Source of the DNA: Diprion similis
Lineage: Eukaryota > Arthropoda > Insecta > Hymenoptera > Diprionidae
Reading direction: 5' to 3'
Assembly (NCBI RefSeq): GCF_021155765.1
Contig: NC_060107.1
Location: 3,421,501 to 3,485,500 of the forward strand
DNA length: 64,000 bases
Of this stretch, positions 12,775 through 25,928 are shown piece after piece (position 1 is the stretch's first letter; each line of letters starts with the position of its first letter). Under the pieces are notes generated by a model. The model saw nothing but the letters and a program-made list of their open reading frames with translations, did not search any database and was not told where the DNA came from. Position numbers and translations under genes: made by a program.

Positions 12775-13331
12775 TATACCGTGTGTCCACGAGAAAAGTG
12801 CGCATCTTACGCGCGTGCGTCAAGTCGTTTGTATTTTATTGGCCGACGGTTACCGCCTGATTGAGCTGCAGCCGACGCAATACCAATCGCGACTGTAAGA
12901 AAATGTCCCTAGGAGCCCATAGCTAACAGTCTCAAAGCAATATACTGTCAGAAAATGTCCCTAGGAGCCCACAGCTAACAGTATCAAACCTGTATACTGT
13001 CACAAAATGTCCCTAGGAACCCATAGCTAACAGTGTCGAAACTATATATTGTCACAAAATGTCCCTAGGACCCCACAGCTGACAGTCTCAAAGCTATATA
13101 CTGTCAAAAAATGTTCCTAGGAGCCCACAGCCAACAGTGTCGAAACTATATTTTGTCACAAAATGTCCCTAGGAGCCCACAGCTAACGGTGGGCTTCTAG
13201 GGATATTTTCAAACAGTCGCGATTATTATTGAGTCGGCTGCTCAATCAGGCGGTAACTGTTGGTTAATAAAATGTAAACAACTTGACGAACGCGCGTAAG
13301 GTGCCCACCTTTCTCATGGACACACGGTATA
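12775..13331. mobile_element. 557-bp TIR element carrying a minisatellite
   Basis: The left end TATACCGTGTGTCCA and right end TGGACACACGGTATA are exact inverted copies. The inverted similarity continues for about 150 bp, through CTTACGCGCGT, ATTTTATT, GTTACCGCCTGATTGAG, AATCGCGACTGT and the first minisatellite unit. Between the arms lie about 5.5 units of a 52-bp repeat. There is no transposase frame, so I read it as a non-autonomous DNA transposon (MITE). The terminal TATA may include a target duplication. Confidence 0.88.
12901..13190. repeat. 52-bp minisatellite, about 5.5 units
   Basis: AAATGTCCCTAGGAGCCCA-type units begin at 12901, 12953, 13005, 13057, 13109 and 13161, exactly 52 bp apart. 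Each continues with AGCTAACAGT and a TATACTGTCA-like end. Units differ at a few positions. An inverted part-unit (GTGGGCTTCTAGGGATATTT) follows at about 13189. Confidence 0.95.
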
Positions 13332-14391
13332 ACGTGTGTGTGAGTGTTTATACGTGTGAACTGTGCATGTACAATGAACATATTGTGCACTTATCTATGT
13401 ATAGTCATATAATACCTATATACCTAGGTATGCACGCACGTCGTGTAGGAGAAAACCTGCAGATATATTATTCTAAGGAACCAAGGCATGTACAGTACAG
13501 TGAAGTACAGTATAGTACGCTTTGTGCCCCATATTATACGAGGGTAGAAAGGAGAAAAAAGAAAAAGAAAAATACCGAGAGAAAATGGCAAAACAAACGA
13601 TTTATTTCACGCTCCCTGTATATGTATTACTAACTTTCTCGTTGTTTACAATGCAGAACTGTTCAATTAATACATAATACGTACGTAAGATAAATTTTAT
13701 TTTTTTTTTCTTTTCTATTTCACCATCATAATCCTGACAATATTTCGATTTACATAGTACAAAAGTATGGATCGTTAAAGAAACCTGCCTATCAACATAC
13801 GAATTTATAACGCATTGAAAATTATCTGCTATTATAATCGATCTGAATCTGAAAAAGTTAGAATAAACAAGAATTATAGCGTTTAAAAAAAAATCTCCCA
13901 ACATTTAGGTTATTTCTTGTGCCACTCAATAAGTCAATTTTTCCTTCACCGTATAGTCGCGTGTCAAATGTGCGTGAATTTATAAGCAGCCCGTGACAAA
14001 AAATCAATATGAAAAAAAGAAAAAAAAAAAAAAAAAAAGAAAAAGCCCGCGTGGTATACAGAGATCTTACGTGGATAAGAATCATCCCCCCCATCCCCCT
14101 GCCCCCCCCCCCCCCCCGCCGCGAGCCGGCCAAAAATTTAACCTAGTCACATATCAGATAACGAAAAGATGAAGATCGCCGGACGGTTTGATACCACGTG
14201 CTATTGCAATCGGTAGGAGAGGAGGGAGGAGGGAGGGAAGGAGGGTGGGTCGTGCGGCTAGTTCATACATCATTTGATTTCCGTATCATCAAAGACTTTG
14301 GCAACGGTTAACTTTATGGTACACATAAGCTCCTTGGGCAGCAGACGACGCGGGGCGAAATGTACACCTGCTACCCTGCACGTTACCCCGG

Positions 14392-14460
14392 ACTTTCCAC
14401 TTTCCACTTTCCACTTTCCACTTTCCACTTCCAGTTTCCCGTTTCCCGTTTCCCGTTTCC
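14392..14460. repeat. Heptamer array (ACTTTCC then GTTTCCC)
   Basis: Five ACTTTCC units are followed by a short break and about four GTTTCCC units, as if one heptamer array had drifted into a second version. Confidence 0.9.
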
Positions 14461-15292
14461 ATACCGTAGAGCCGCAGAGCTCACCGATCGCCTCTCTGCT
14501 CTGCACCCCGTATAAGCCTTGCCTTACACCCTAACCTTTGCGCACTCCACCCCTAACCTTAGGCGCGTTTGTCCCGCTTGTGCTCTGTTGCTGCTGGTGC
14601 ACCAAGTTAAAGAGCTTTCGCGTTTGTGCCGCTTGCAGCTTTGCCTCTGTGTATGTGTGTATGGTTGAGAATTAAATTTCATTTTCTCGGCCGTTTACCC
14701 TCCTCCCCTGCTTGCCCCTACCCTACCGCCAGTTTATATATCTACTCCCACAAAACAGGGGAGAGATGTACGTAAACGTATTAATTATACACATTATAAA
14801 CGCGCCACGCGTACGTATATTCGGACATGTTACTTGGGAAGAAAAAAAAAAGTCAACGAATTTTTAATTGACCTCATATTGTTTGTTCAAGCTTTTTTTT
14901 TTTCACTATATATCGATCATCGCCGTTATGACGACGACTCCGAGATGAGTTCAGTTTTCTCAGTTTTGTTGGGGGTTTTTTTTTTTTTTTTTTTTTTTTG
15001 CATTATGTTTTGGTTTTTTCCTCTCTTTGTTTAAGGATTGTCGAAGTTGAAATTTCATTCGACACAAAGTGTGAAATTCAAATTTTCATTCCGACGGTTC
15101 ATTTCAATTTTCTTTACTTTTATCTTGCACGAAGAGATTTAAAAATTTTTTTTTTTCCATATTCTTGAAAGTTTTTACTATTTGGAACTAAGAGAGGAAG
15201 AAAAAAAAATTCAATCAATCGATCATGCAGAGATAAATATAATATATCTATTCAACGCAAAGACTTCTCGGGCCCATGCGTTCTTAAAATTT

Positions 15293-15294
<2 letters not shown>

Positions 15295-15380
<86 letters not shown>

Positions 15381-15381
15381 C
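15295..15381. repeat. Poly-A followed by (CAA)n
   Basis: About 29 A residues run into about 19 CAA units. A run of A passing into an A-rich microsatellite is what a decayed retroposon tail often looks like, but no element is seen upstream. Confidence 0.9.
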
Positions 15382-15924
15382 TTTCTCCAACTTTCCAACA
15401 CCGTGATTACAGATTGCAAAAATTTAAAAATAACGACTTTATTCACTCAACAATATTTTTTCCCCCATGGAATTTTATACGAAATCGCGTGCCGTTCAGA
15501 TGCAGAAAGAAATTCGAGAATATGCAATTTTTGTAAATTTCACAGAACACTTGACCGTCTCTAAGCGATGTTTATCGAGTGTTTGAAAAACATATATATA
15601 TATATTATAGATTATATAATTCTAATATTTAATCCGGCAACTGTAATAAAATCACGATTTTATTCTTCATCGTGTATTACATATATATATACAATATTCG
15701 ACATTTGCATATCAGAGACGAGAATTTCCATCCAACCGAACTTTATTTGCTGGGCGTATATACCGTACATCACCCTTTGTACGCGTGTAAATAAAAAAAA
15801 AAAAAAAAATATGCTTAACTTGCCGTAACGCATACATTGAACTCTGAAAGAGAGAAAGAGAGAAGTGCATATAGGATGAGGCAATTAAACCGTGGCGGCA
15901 TCCTTTGAGACTAAAAATCATGAC

Positions 15925-15961
<37 letters not shown>

Positions 15962-16584
15962 AATAGCAGAATTATTATTATTATAGCTGTTATTATTATT
16001 GTTATTGTTACTCATCGTCATAAGTTTATAGATATTATTGCAGATATACTATACTTGTGTATTATATAATACAGAGATGAGAGACGCAGCATCTGTTTAC
16101 TATGAATAAACACACAGATAAGATTTCTTTTATTTTTAATTTTTGTTGGTTTTCCTTCAATACAATCAATAAGTAAAAACTTCACGCTGTGATGCTTGTT
16201 TCGCCCACGGTCATATTAACACTTATCGTTAAATACGCGCGGTGCGTTCTGATCGCGTCATATTTTTATACGTCATACATCAGATACAGAGAGAAAGATT
16301 TATAGATGTCTAGACGTCGTTGCATACGCGTGTATGTACGTATATATTAAATAAAATGTACGTTTTCTGTGTTAAATGTAATTATTTGCATTTCGCTCTT
16401 CGTTATCTTTCTGTTTGTTTTTGTTTTTTTCTTTGGTTTTTTCAAGGTTTTAAAAAGGAAGTCATTGTAATCATCCGGTAAATGAAAAGTTAAGTTTTCA
16501 CTATATCTGGACGTTTTTTTTTTTTTTTTAGTTAAAACAATCACCTCCAATAATTTTTCAATTTTTTTTATCCATCGGTTTTTT

Positions 16585-16800
16585 TTTAACGGCTGATCAC
16601 GAGTTCGAAATCAGTCTACGATATCCAAAACGGTGATCCAATATATGGTGGAAAAAAAATCTAAGAATATTCCGATTTTTTGGTAGAAATTGGTAGGCGG
16701 AAGTTTTTTGGCTCACCGATAACGAATCCAATGTCAAACTTCCAAAATTTGTAATGGCGGATCCACTATAGTGATTCAAAACAAAAAAAAAAAAAAAAAC
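16585..16800. repeat. Degenerate dispersed repeat (GATCCAATATATGG module)
   Basis: Carries CGGCTGATCACGAGTTCGAA, GATCCAATATATGGTGG and, later, AATGGCGGATCCAC. These resemble the 'CCATATTGGATC / TTCGAGTTC' module near 26.9 and 33 kb in mixed orientation. Its boundaries are unclear. Confidence 0.4.
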
Positions 16801-17860
16801 TTCATATAATTTCATGTAAAATGATATCCGAGGGCTTTAAAATCTTTAACCACGAATCGAACTTTCATTTTCAGAACGTGAAGTTGGAGGTATTTTTTTT
16901 TTTGTAAAGGTTCTTCTTCTTGCGAATCCCCCCCCCCCCCCCCCCCCCCCCCCTCCACCCACCGAATTAATTATCACAACCTACGCCGTATAACATCGCA
17001 TACCTAAATTTTATTTCTGTAAAATTCATGCATTCGTTTTTCTTGTTTCAAATTATTCGGTAGGTACGATCATTAGGGGCAGCCCTTGTACATAACACTT
17101 GACGGATTTTCCAGGTTGCTTCGTTTGGTCGGCGGTAGACGAAACGACGGATTCATTTTAAATAACAAGTCGTCGGTAAAACTCCATGACGGTAGCAACA
17201 GCGGCCAACGAATGTAAAACGTGAAGCGAGAAAGAAAGGAAGGAGAAAAAGAAGAAGAAAGAAAACGAAAAAAAAAAACAGAAAAAAAAAAACAAAAAGA
17301 AGAAATTACGTTACAGCGGAAACAAATCTACGTTAGAGGAAATGAGCGTGTGCATGGAGTGCAGGTAATGTAACGGTTAAATAATTATGCAACGTAACAT
17401 CAATTATTATATATGTATATATATATATATATATATTTTTTTTTATGAAAAAATTTGTGAGTAAGAAAGAGAAGAAGAAAACGAAGAAGAGGAAGAAAAA
17501 AATAAAGAAAAGACAAGAAACCTCTTCCCATTATACGCCCACATTGAATCCATATATCGAGTATGCAAATTTTATAGTTTAACGTATATACCTACACAAT
17601 ATACGAGTTTTAAATTTTTCTGTCACCGTTAATTTATTATTGTGTATAGATATAATAATTTCAAATAGAGAGAGAGAGAAAGGGAGAGAGAAAATAAAAA
17701 ATAGACATAAAAATTGGAATCTTGATTTCTTCGTTTTTCTTTCTTTCTTTCTTTCTTTCTTCCTTTCATTTACAGGAAAGATTAAAAGAATCTTTTCACT
17801 TCTGGTTATTTCTACTCCTTATATATAAAGAAGTATAGGTATAAAGTATATAATTTTCTC

Positions 17861-17896
<36 letters not shown>

Positions 17897-19734
17897 CTTC
17901 TTACTTTTCCCTTTTGATTTCACAAATTCTGAAGTGACGATCTTAAGGCTAAAACATTCGAACTGCTACGCTGCGTGTACAAAAAGAAATGAGAAATTTT
18001 ATCAGTAATCGGTTGACAATGAGAAGGAAACTGCAAAACAAAAAAAGAGAAGAATGCATAAAAATTGTGCATCCATAAGAAAAAAAAAAAAAAAAAAAAA
18101 CAGACGAAGTGTTTGCGTACATGTAACACAAATCGTAAGCTTTCCTCCTCTTCCCTTTCCTTTCGTTATTCCCTTTTTCTTCGCTTCTCTTCTCTTGCTT
18201 CGAATGAATGATGTTTGAATCAGTAACGTTAATTCGAACCTTTCAAGATTATTCGAACTTTGGTCCACCACGATAATTCAAACCAAACTCATCATTTCAA
18301 AAGCCAACTTCTCGAGAGAAAGTCATTCTTAATTATATTGGACAATAATAATCCCCCCCCCCCCCCCCAAAAAATTTCGTTTAAATACACATTAACGATT
18401 GCCGAACTTCAAAACCTGATGTTTTATTACGTTAACTTTACACTAACTTCAGCCTCATTCTTTCTTTTCTTCTCTTTTCTTCCAGCCTTACTTACTGCAC
18501 ATCGTAAAAAGTTCGATGAATTAATTAACGAACGAATCCAGCGTGTTTGGTGAGATTAAATGGAAAACAAGGAGGTGGGAGAGGGGGGGGGGGGGGGGGG
18601 GGGGGGGGGATAAAAAAAACTACACGTACATATACTCACATATAAATAAGCGAGATACGGGGAGAGAGAGAAAGAGAGAGAAAGATAGCTAGAGAGTGAA
18701 TAAGAGAAGGAAAGGGAATGGGAGGGGGGCATAAAGCAAGGATAATGGCATTAAGGCTTAAAGGGAACTTTAACCGTTACTTTATTGGCGTGAAGGAGTC
18801 GCGCAGCGGCGAACATCAAAGCGACCGCTCCCGACTCTGATCTTCCGTCTCGCTCCCCCCCTTCAGCCACCGCCCCTCCGCCCCCTTATTCCCCAGGCCT
18901 TAGTCAAGAAACTCAAGAGTGCAGACGTAGACACCTATTAACATTTTCTGAAATAATTATGCCCCGTATGCCCGTCGCACCGCGATATTCCCGCATCGAA
19001 TATAACGTCCGCCATTATATATACATATACATATATGTATATATATATATATGTGTGTGTATGTAGTAGAGACACGTAATCACGTGTTCAGGCGTGTACC
19101 TACGCGTGTAATGTGCGTTCGTATGTACACACGACGACGATCGGACGATGTCTAATGAAGAGAATAAATAACTAGAGGAAAATAAGTTTTCATGAAAGAA
19201 GAATATGTCATGTCGTGTATACATATATATGTATACATATACGTGGTGAAATTAAATCGGTATACATATATGTATTCTGTATACAAATCTGCAGAAATCT
19301 GACGATTTTGATATCAATCTCTTAATATTCTCTTCTTTACTGGAACATCGTTTTAGATCCTATGTTTTTCTTTTTTTTTTTTTTTTTTTCTGCCTTCAAA
19401 GTCTACTATATAGTTGAGACAAATATCTATACCTACGCAACACGAATATTGTACATATGGATAAAGTTAAAATTGTGGTAACGAAAAATTAACAAATAAC
19501 GTGATATACCGTGTGAAAAATTATCGGTTACGCGGATGATTTTTTTTTTTTTTTATATCTTTTAACCGCTAGTCAATAGATTTTAATTCCTCATCGCTGA
19601 ATCTTAAACCTTTCCCGTATTGTAAATTGCATTATTATAGATTTGAAAAGCAGCGAAATCATGATCATCGTCATTATTATTATTATAAAAGGATAAATAC
19701 GATAAATATAACCGAACCGAAAATGAGAGGGAAC

Positions 19735-19765
<31 letters not shown>

Positions 19766-22085
19766 CAAAAAACACAAAGCAAAAGTTTAAAATTCAGTAA
19801 ACCGTAATAAAACAATACACGCTGATAATTCGAAATCTTAGTTCCTTAAAAATCATTGTAAAATAAAGAAAATATAAATTTTTCTTTACATTAACTTGAC
19901 CAATTTCAACTGAGTGTTAAATCGTTTTTCACGTTTTTCATTCATACTGCAGAGTCGACAACAGCAATTGTCGCAGACATAATGCAGCGAAAATTGTTAG
20001 CGTTTATTCTTCTACAGCAACTGATCTCAATGGGAGAGAGGAATGAGAGAAAAAATAAGAAAAAGGAATAATAGAAAGAAAGAAAGAAAGAAGAAGGAAA
20101 AAAAACGGAAGAGAGAAAGAGAGAGAGAGAGAGAGAAAGATGAAAAAAAGATACACGAGGAGGGATGAGAGAGTTTGTTGTTTCAACCTTCAGAAAATTT
20201 TCGTTCGTCCGACGCGAATAACCGCCGAAAGAGGGAGGGAGGGAGAGTGAGTGAGTGAGTAAGAGAGACTAAATATTGTAAGGCATGAACAAGACGAAGA
20301 AAATGAAACGAAATGAAACGAAACTAAGCAGAAGCAGCGTCCTCGTCCTCGTCCACGTTGTCGACGCCGTCTTCGCTGTTATTATTACTAGCTATTATCG
20401 TTATACCTACACGTATACTCTACTCATGCTGCTGATGCTGCTGGCTCATTGAAAGCAGCGTACGTTAAATTCAAAACTAATCTCCACGAGGTGCGATTAT
20501 AAGATAATAATATACGCGTGACTGTGTGTGTGTATATGTATGTATGTAAATGCATAAATATATACATATAATGTCGCTGAATCTAATCGCTGATAGAAAT
20601 TTCTCGTTGAAAATTTCTCTAATCGTTTATATATATGTAAACGTTGTTTGTAGATATCGTGAGTAATATTTTTAACATATATAATTATTGTAAGTGAGTG
20701 TATCGACACATCCGTAATGAATGATACGATTCTAATAAATATTATATATATGTATATATATATATATCGTTGATGTTTACGAAGATATAGAACGGTACAA
20801 TATAACATGTATCATTGATGTTGATAATATCTGCACGTCGCGTCGTCGAAACCGATTGATAAAAAGCTTCAATAAACAATTCCAGAAATTCAGAATACGG
20901 GAAATTTACGTACGTGATTATTGTCTAAATAGATGAATAGGCATTTAGTGTAAGTAACGTTTAAACTAACTAAGCCTAATTGAAGAATAAAATAAAATCA
21001 CTGTTCTGTTTTGTAACTTTATATTTCATATCATAAGACATAATTTAAAATTGTTTTTATTACTGAAAAAAAGAAAATTCATTATTTTGAAAATTTAGAA
21101 GAACTTCAAAGAAGTTTTATTTCCAAAATCTGAATACACTTTGCTTTTTAAAAATAAATTACTCAATTTAAATCGAATCGTTACATCAACGGTCCAAACT
21201 TCACTCTCTTCAAAATCCAAGTAACGTTCGTATATATAATGATAACGCTTTGTTATGCTTACAAAAAAGTTTGCCAAATTTCAAACACCATCTCAACGTT
21301 CCAAAGTAACGATTATCATTTTTCAAAAATCCATGTATAGTACGTGAACCTGAAATCGAAAACTCCCGATTCCAACAATTCAATAGACTCTCCGGTTTCT
21401 ACCCACGTGCTTCGCCCTCGCACACTTGCCATATAACAGAACACATGTCCCCCCCCTCCCCCCCCCCCCCCTCCACTGGCCGAAATCCTACAATACATAC
21501 ATAAGCCGATAAGCGAGCGTAGCACGATATTTATAATTCCCGTGTAATATAGATTTCGTTTCTCCTATTCATCTCATCTATACTTCTATCTTCCTATCTA
21601 TAACTCGTCTATCTTTCTCGGGGAGAAAATCGTAGGAAAAAAAAAAATAAAGAACCAACGACATTGGAAAACAAAATGAATGAAAAAATAAAAAATAAAA
21701 AAATAATGTGAAGAAGAAAGAGAAAAAGAAAAACCACACACGCCTCCTTCGACACAAATAAATCATCGTTATTATCTAGCAGCATCGCGCACGTTTCAGC
21801 ATCGCCCCAAGGCAGCAGAGCGGTAGCGGCAGTTTTCAACCACACAGAGTCAAGCCGCCGACTCCGGTCATCGCTGTGCGTAGCCACGTAAAACAACAAG
21901 AACGCGAAGCGTTCTCGTGCACGAATTACTAGTAGCTTGAGTCGTTCTGCCTCTTGGGATACGTCGCTTTAGCGCAGGTAGCGCAGGTTTATCACCTAAA
22001 ACGAGCGGGAACCGGACGGGCAGGCCAGAGATTTGCCCGTGGTTGGATAACTTTTTTGGGTCACCGTAGACACATGGATATAGAG

Positions 22086-22086
<1 letters not shown>

Positions 22087-22136
<50 letters not shown>

Positions 22137-22160
22137 CAGACAGATAGATAGATAGACAGA
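22087..22160. repeat. (GATA)n microsatellite
   Basis: About 18 GATA/GACA units; all three frames are open on the minus strand, which explains the spurious long frames there. Confidence 0.95.
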
Positions 22161-22465
22161 GAGAGGGAGAAAGAGAGAGGGGGGGGGGGACGCTACGCGA
22201 CGCAACGGCGTGTCTTCTTATTCTCTCGCTTCTTCTCGTCCCTAGATCACACACCGTGTGGATGAATGCTCCCTACACAGAAGCGCGGTGTTGTATTATT
22301 TTTGGAGCCGCCACACCAGAGTGCAGAAGAAGTAGAAAAAAGCTGAAGTCGGAGCAGCGGCATCAAGCAGCAGCAGCAGCAGCAACACCACACAACCACG
22401 GTCATAACGAATATAAGAGAGGAAAACTCGCCCGCCGGTGTGTGTGGGTGGGCATTGTGCGAGAG

Positions 22466-22506
<41 letters not shown>

Positions 22507-23173
22507 TGTGCATTATACACACGATATTGTTCGACGCGAACGTAGTTGCGAAGAAAATATTTGACGATCGAAAACTACCTACGGGTGTGTGTGTGTGTGT
22601 GTTGTACTCATCCGCAAAAGCGGCAGAAGAAGAACTGTAGTCGGTGAAACAAAAGTTTAAAGAAAAGAGAGGGAGAAAAAAAAATAATAATAAAACAAAA
22701 GAAAAGAAAAATCAAACTGATACCGTTATATTGTTATACGAATCGTGTAGCGGATAAGCATTTATTTCGTAATAAATTGAAAAATCTCTGAAACGTAGTA
22801 GGTATATAAATTATAATAATGTGGCAAAAGTAATTCATACCTATATATTCGAAACTTGGTCACTTCAAAGTCACTAACATAAAACTGCGAAATAGTGATT
22901 TTTTTCTCCCCACGATGTTCCGCGTTACGCTAACGTAACTAACTTCAGCCTGATGAAGAAGAAGAAAAAAAAAAAAAGAAAGAAAAAGAAAAAAACAGAA
23001 GAATAACGCCACTCGCGATCTCAGCTCTAGACCTAACCAGCTTACCTGTTTATTATCGAGAGATGCAGGCACACGGTGGTGAGTAGAGTAGAGGTATACG
23101 GATCTGGATGCGTGTATGACGGGTGCTATGCGTTGTGTTGTATTGTATATATTCTATGTTCCTCTGAGGGTCG

Positions 23174-23190
23174 GCTGCTGCTGCTGATGC

Positions 23191-23222
<32 letters not shown>

Positions 23223-23236
23223 ATGATAATGATGAT
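23174..23236. repeat. (CTG)n(ATG)n compound repeat
   Basis: Trinucleotide array of CTG units passing into ATG/GATGAT units. Confidence 0.95.
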
Positions 23237-25928
23237 TTTCGACGAGTAGATCTCCGCCGCCTTCAACCTCACCGCCGCCTCTTCCACGACGAAGAAACAT
23301 CGTCTCACGGAGGGAGAGAATATATTTTGTTATCCTGTCAACTGGTCATCGGTCGTCACAACCGGTCCCTCGTCGTTCCAGATGATTATAATTTCTGTGC
23401 AACCCGCGAACGACGAAGAACCTCTTCTCTCTCGCTATGAGAGAGTGCGATCCCGAAACCGATGTGTTTATCCGCAAGGCAGTTTCACGATGCACCGATA
23501 TTCACTACCTACCTCCCTCCCACCCTTCAACCATGCACGAGAAAACACCACCAACGACAACAACAACAACAACAACAACACAACAACAACAACAATAGCA
23601 CACAACGGCGAAAACCTCGCGGGGCTCTCTCTCTCTCAACCACCCAAACACTTCACTTTCGTGTCCCCGTTAACTACCGAAAAGCATACCGTCGCCATGA
23701 AAACTTTTCACACGAGTGTCTTTGGTTACTTCTACCCTGCCGCACGATCTCGCGGCGTTTTGGCCAACTAACGTTCAAAGCGCGGCCAATCAACAGGCCG
23801 CCTGCCCTCTGGCCTCGGCCAGGGCCGACGATAGGCTGTCGAGAACCCTGCACTTTGTCACGGTTTCACAAAATTTTCACAATTTTTGTGGGAAGTTTCA
23901 ACACCTTCAGTATCAATGCGATATTTAATAAAAAATAACATGTTTCATAGATTTGTAGAATATGTGGAATTGATAGAAAGGAATGACAGAAGTCAAGTGA
24001 GAGGGTTGAAAAGAAACCACGGAATTGGCGTTTAACCTGAATTGAAACTGAGATAGGATATCGTGTGTATATATATATATGTATGTACAATGTACATGAA
24101 GGCGTAATGAAGAGCGTTTTACCAGTGTATTATACAGTCTCCCCTGAAAATAAACGTTTTAAGTTAATTGCGGGATCGAGTTGACGCGCTTCGGAACCCC
24201 GTTTGTATAATTATACACTATATTTGAATAGCGAGGAGAGCAGGAGTCGGATGAGCCTACAGTCTGTTGATAATGATCCGGGTAAATGTATTGCGTATTA
24301 ACAGGCTTGTAAGGCTGTGTGTTGTACAACAGAGGTTGAAAATAACGATTCCACCCTCTCGAGACCGATCACGGAATACTTTCAGGTCTGAGTCTTGTTT
24401 GCAGTTTATAACAATAGCAAGAGGCCGGATATCATAGCCAAGGATCCGCAGTGCAGTGGGAGTAATTATAATTATTTTGAAGATTCGCGGGAAATCTGCG
24501 CGACGGGCGATGATGGGGGGTGAGGGGGGGGGGGGGGAGAAATCGCGGCTTTATAAGAAGGTATGGAAAGAGAGAACGAGAGAGAGAGAGAGAGAGGGAG
24601 AGGAAGAGTGGAGAAGAACAGAGGCTGGAGGAGGAGCACCTTGTACCTCGACTTGTAGCAAATATCCATTTCTTTGATCCTCAGATCTCTTTGATCTCTC
24701 GACACCCCCTCACACAAGTAACTCATCCTCTGCAGCCTCCACCACCTCCTCCTCGGAAACCGGCGAAGCCCGTCGTTCGCCCGACGCGGAACCCTCTAAC
24801 AAAACAATTTTAAAGCCTCCTCAAAGTATACCACAAAGCATTGTGTATCTGCGTCAAATAAAATATAAAGTCTATTGCCTTTTGCCATTCTTCGTCGCTG
24901 CGATACGCTCTCGCCTATACCTATATATGTAATATCTGCGTAAACCTTCCCTGAAGACCTAGAGGAGGGAAATCTGAGAAACCCGTTGAGGCCTTTCCTC
25001 GACGAGATTCGCCCGATACCATCAGCAGGTAATAAGAATGACCAAAACTATCGATTTTCGATTAAATCGATTATTTTTACTGATTTTAATCGAATATTTA
25101 TTATGACGAATTTGTGGGATTAAAGTATCAGTTATTATCATTGTCTTACTTACTAAGTAGCTATTTGATGTAATGAGTGAATGATAAATGAACATTTTCA
25201 CCTGAAATTGAAAAATATTTGAAATTTAAGTATAAATGATGCAGAAACTTTTTGAAAAAAACTTTTGAAGAAAACTGCATTTTTGAACGTCAACGTGTGC
25301 TTCGCACATTCTAGTCGTCAGTACGTTTTAAAATGCAGGGTATCCGGAAGAGGCTCAACCCTTGAATCCCGAGGGACCGAAACATTCCGCGTTATCAATG
25401 CCGGTTGAGAGTCGCTACAAAAATAAATCCGACTAAAGCTAGTTTTCAACGGGCTTACGCATACACTGTGGCCCGCGTAGTTTTACAATAAGTTTAAGAA
25501 GACGGAGGAATAAAATTCATCAGGGAATTGATTTTCTTTGCAGAATGTTTTCCTTGTAGTAAATTTACGCGGGCCTGATCGCGACATTGAAGAAAGTAAA
25601 ATATTTCAACGAGAGTCAGATTTTCACAATAAAACGAAAGGAAAGAAAAAAAATCGCAGCAAATTCAAAGCCGACTCTTCGATCTGTCGAATGAAAATTT
25701 TAGTTTGAAAGAATGGCGCCAGTAACAGCCTCGCGCCTTTCGCACAATGTTTATAATATTAGCAAAAATTTCGATCAATTTCCAAGATAGCGTGACATAA
25801 ATTCAAAAAGTAAAAATCAACCAAAATTAAATGAAAATAAAATTATTCATAAGAAAAGAAACTGCCCCGAGTAAAGCAAAAAAAAAAGTTGTCAAATTTT
25901 CTTTGGGAAACCATACACAAATTTCAAA

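Larger units (their letters stand above)
13332..22080. other. Gene-free, microsatellite-dense DNA
   Basis: No supportable gene. It holds poly-C or poly-G runs at about 14102-14117, 16928-16953, 18353-18368 and 18583-18609, poly-A or poly-T runs of 15-29 bp at several places, (CAA)n at 15324-15381, (TTA)n near 15926-15960, (TTTC)n near 17739-17762 and (TA)n at 17866-17893. A patch at 18720-18920 is less repetitive and more GC-rich but shows no frame. I cannot say whether this is intergenic or intronic. Confidence 0.55.
22081..25928. other. Gene-free DNA with GC-rich, promoter-like stretch
   Basis: Mixed unique and simple-repeat DNA. The part at 22.2-24.9 kb is CpG-richer than its surroundings and includes a GGCCAATCA CCAAT-type motif near 23783. 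Overlapping frames at 23382-23938 and 24520-24813 are short, low in complexity (poly-N/T, poly-P) and unsupported by splice structure. A possible untranslated exon ends at CATCAGCAG|GTAATA near 25028, about 900 bp before gene A. Confidence 0.45.

Noticed and set aside
23382..23938. Overlapping Asn/Thr and Gln-rich frames
   Set aside because: Two frames of the same (CAA)n tract are open at once, so openness is due to the repeat.
24520..24813. Frame ending in a poly-Pro, Lys/Arg-rich tail
   Set aside because: The start is a (GA)n translation; the tail alone is too short and another frame is equally open.
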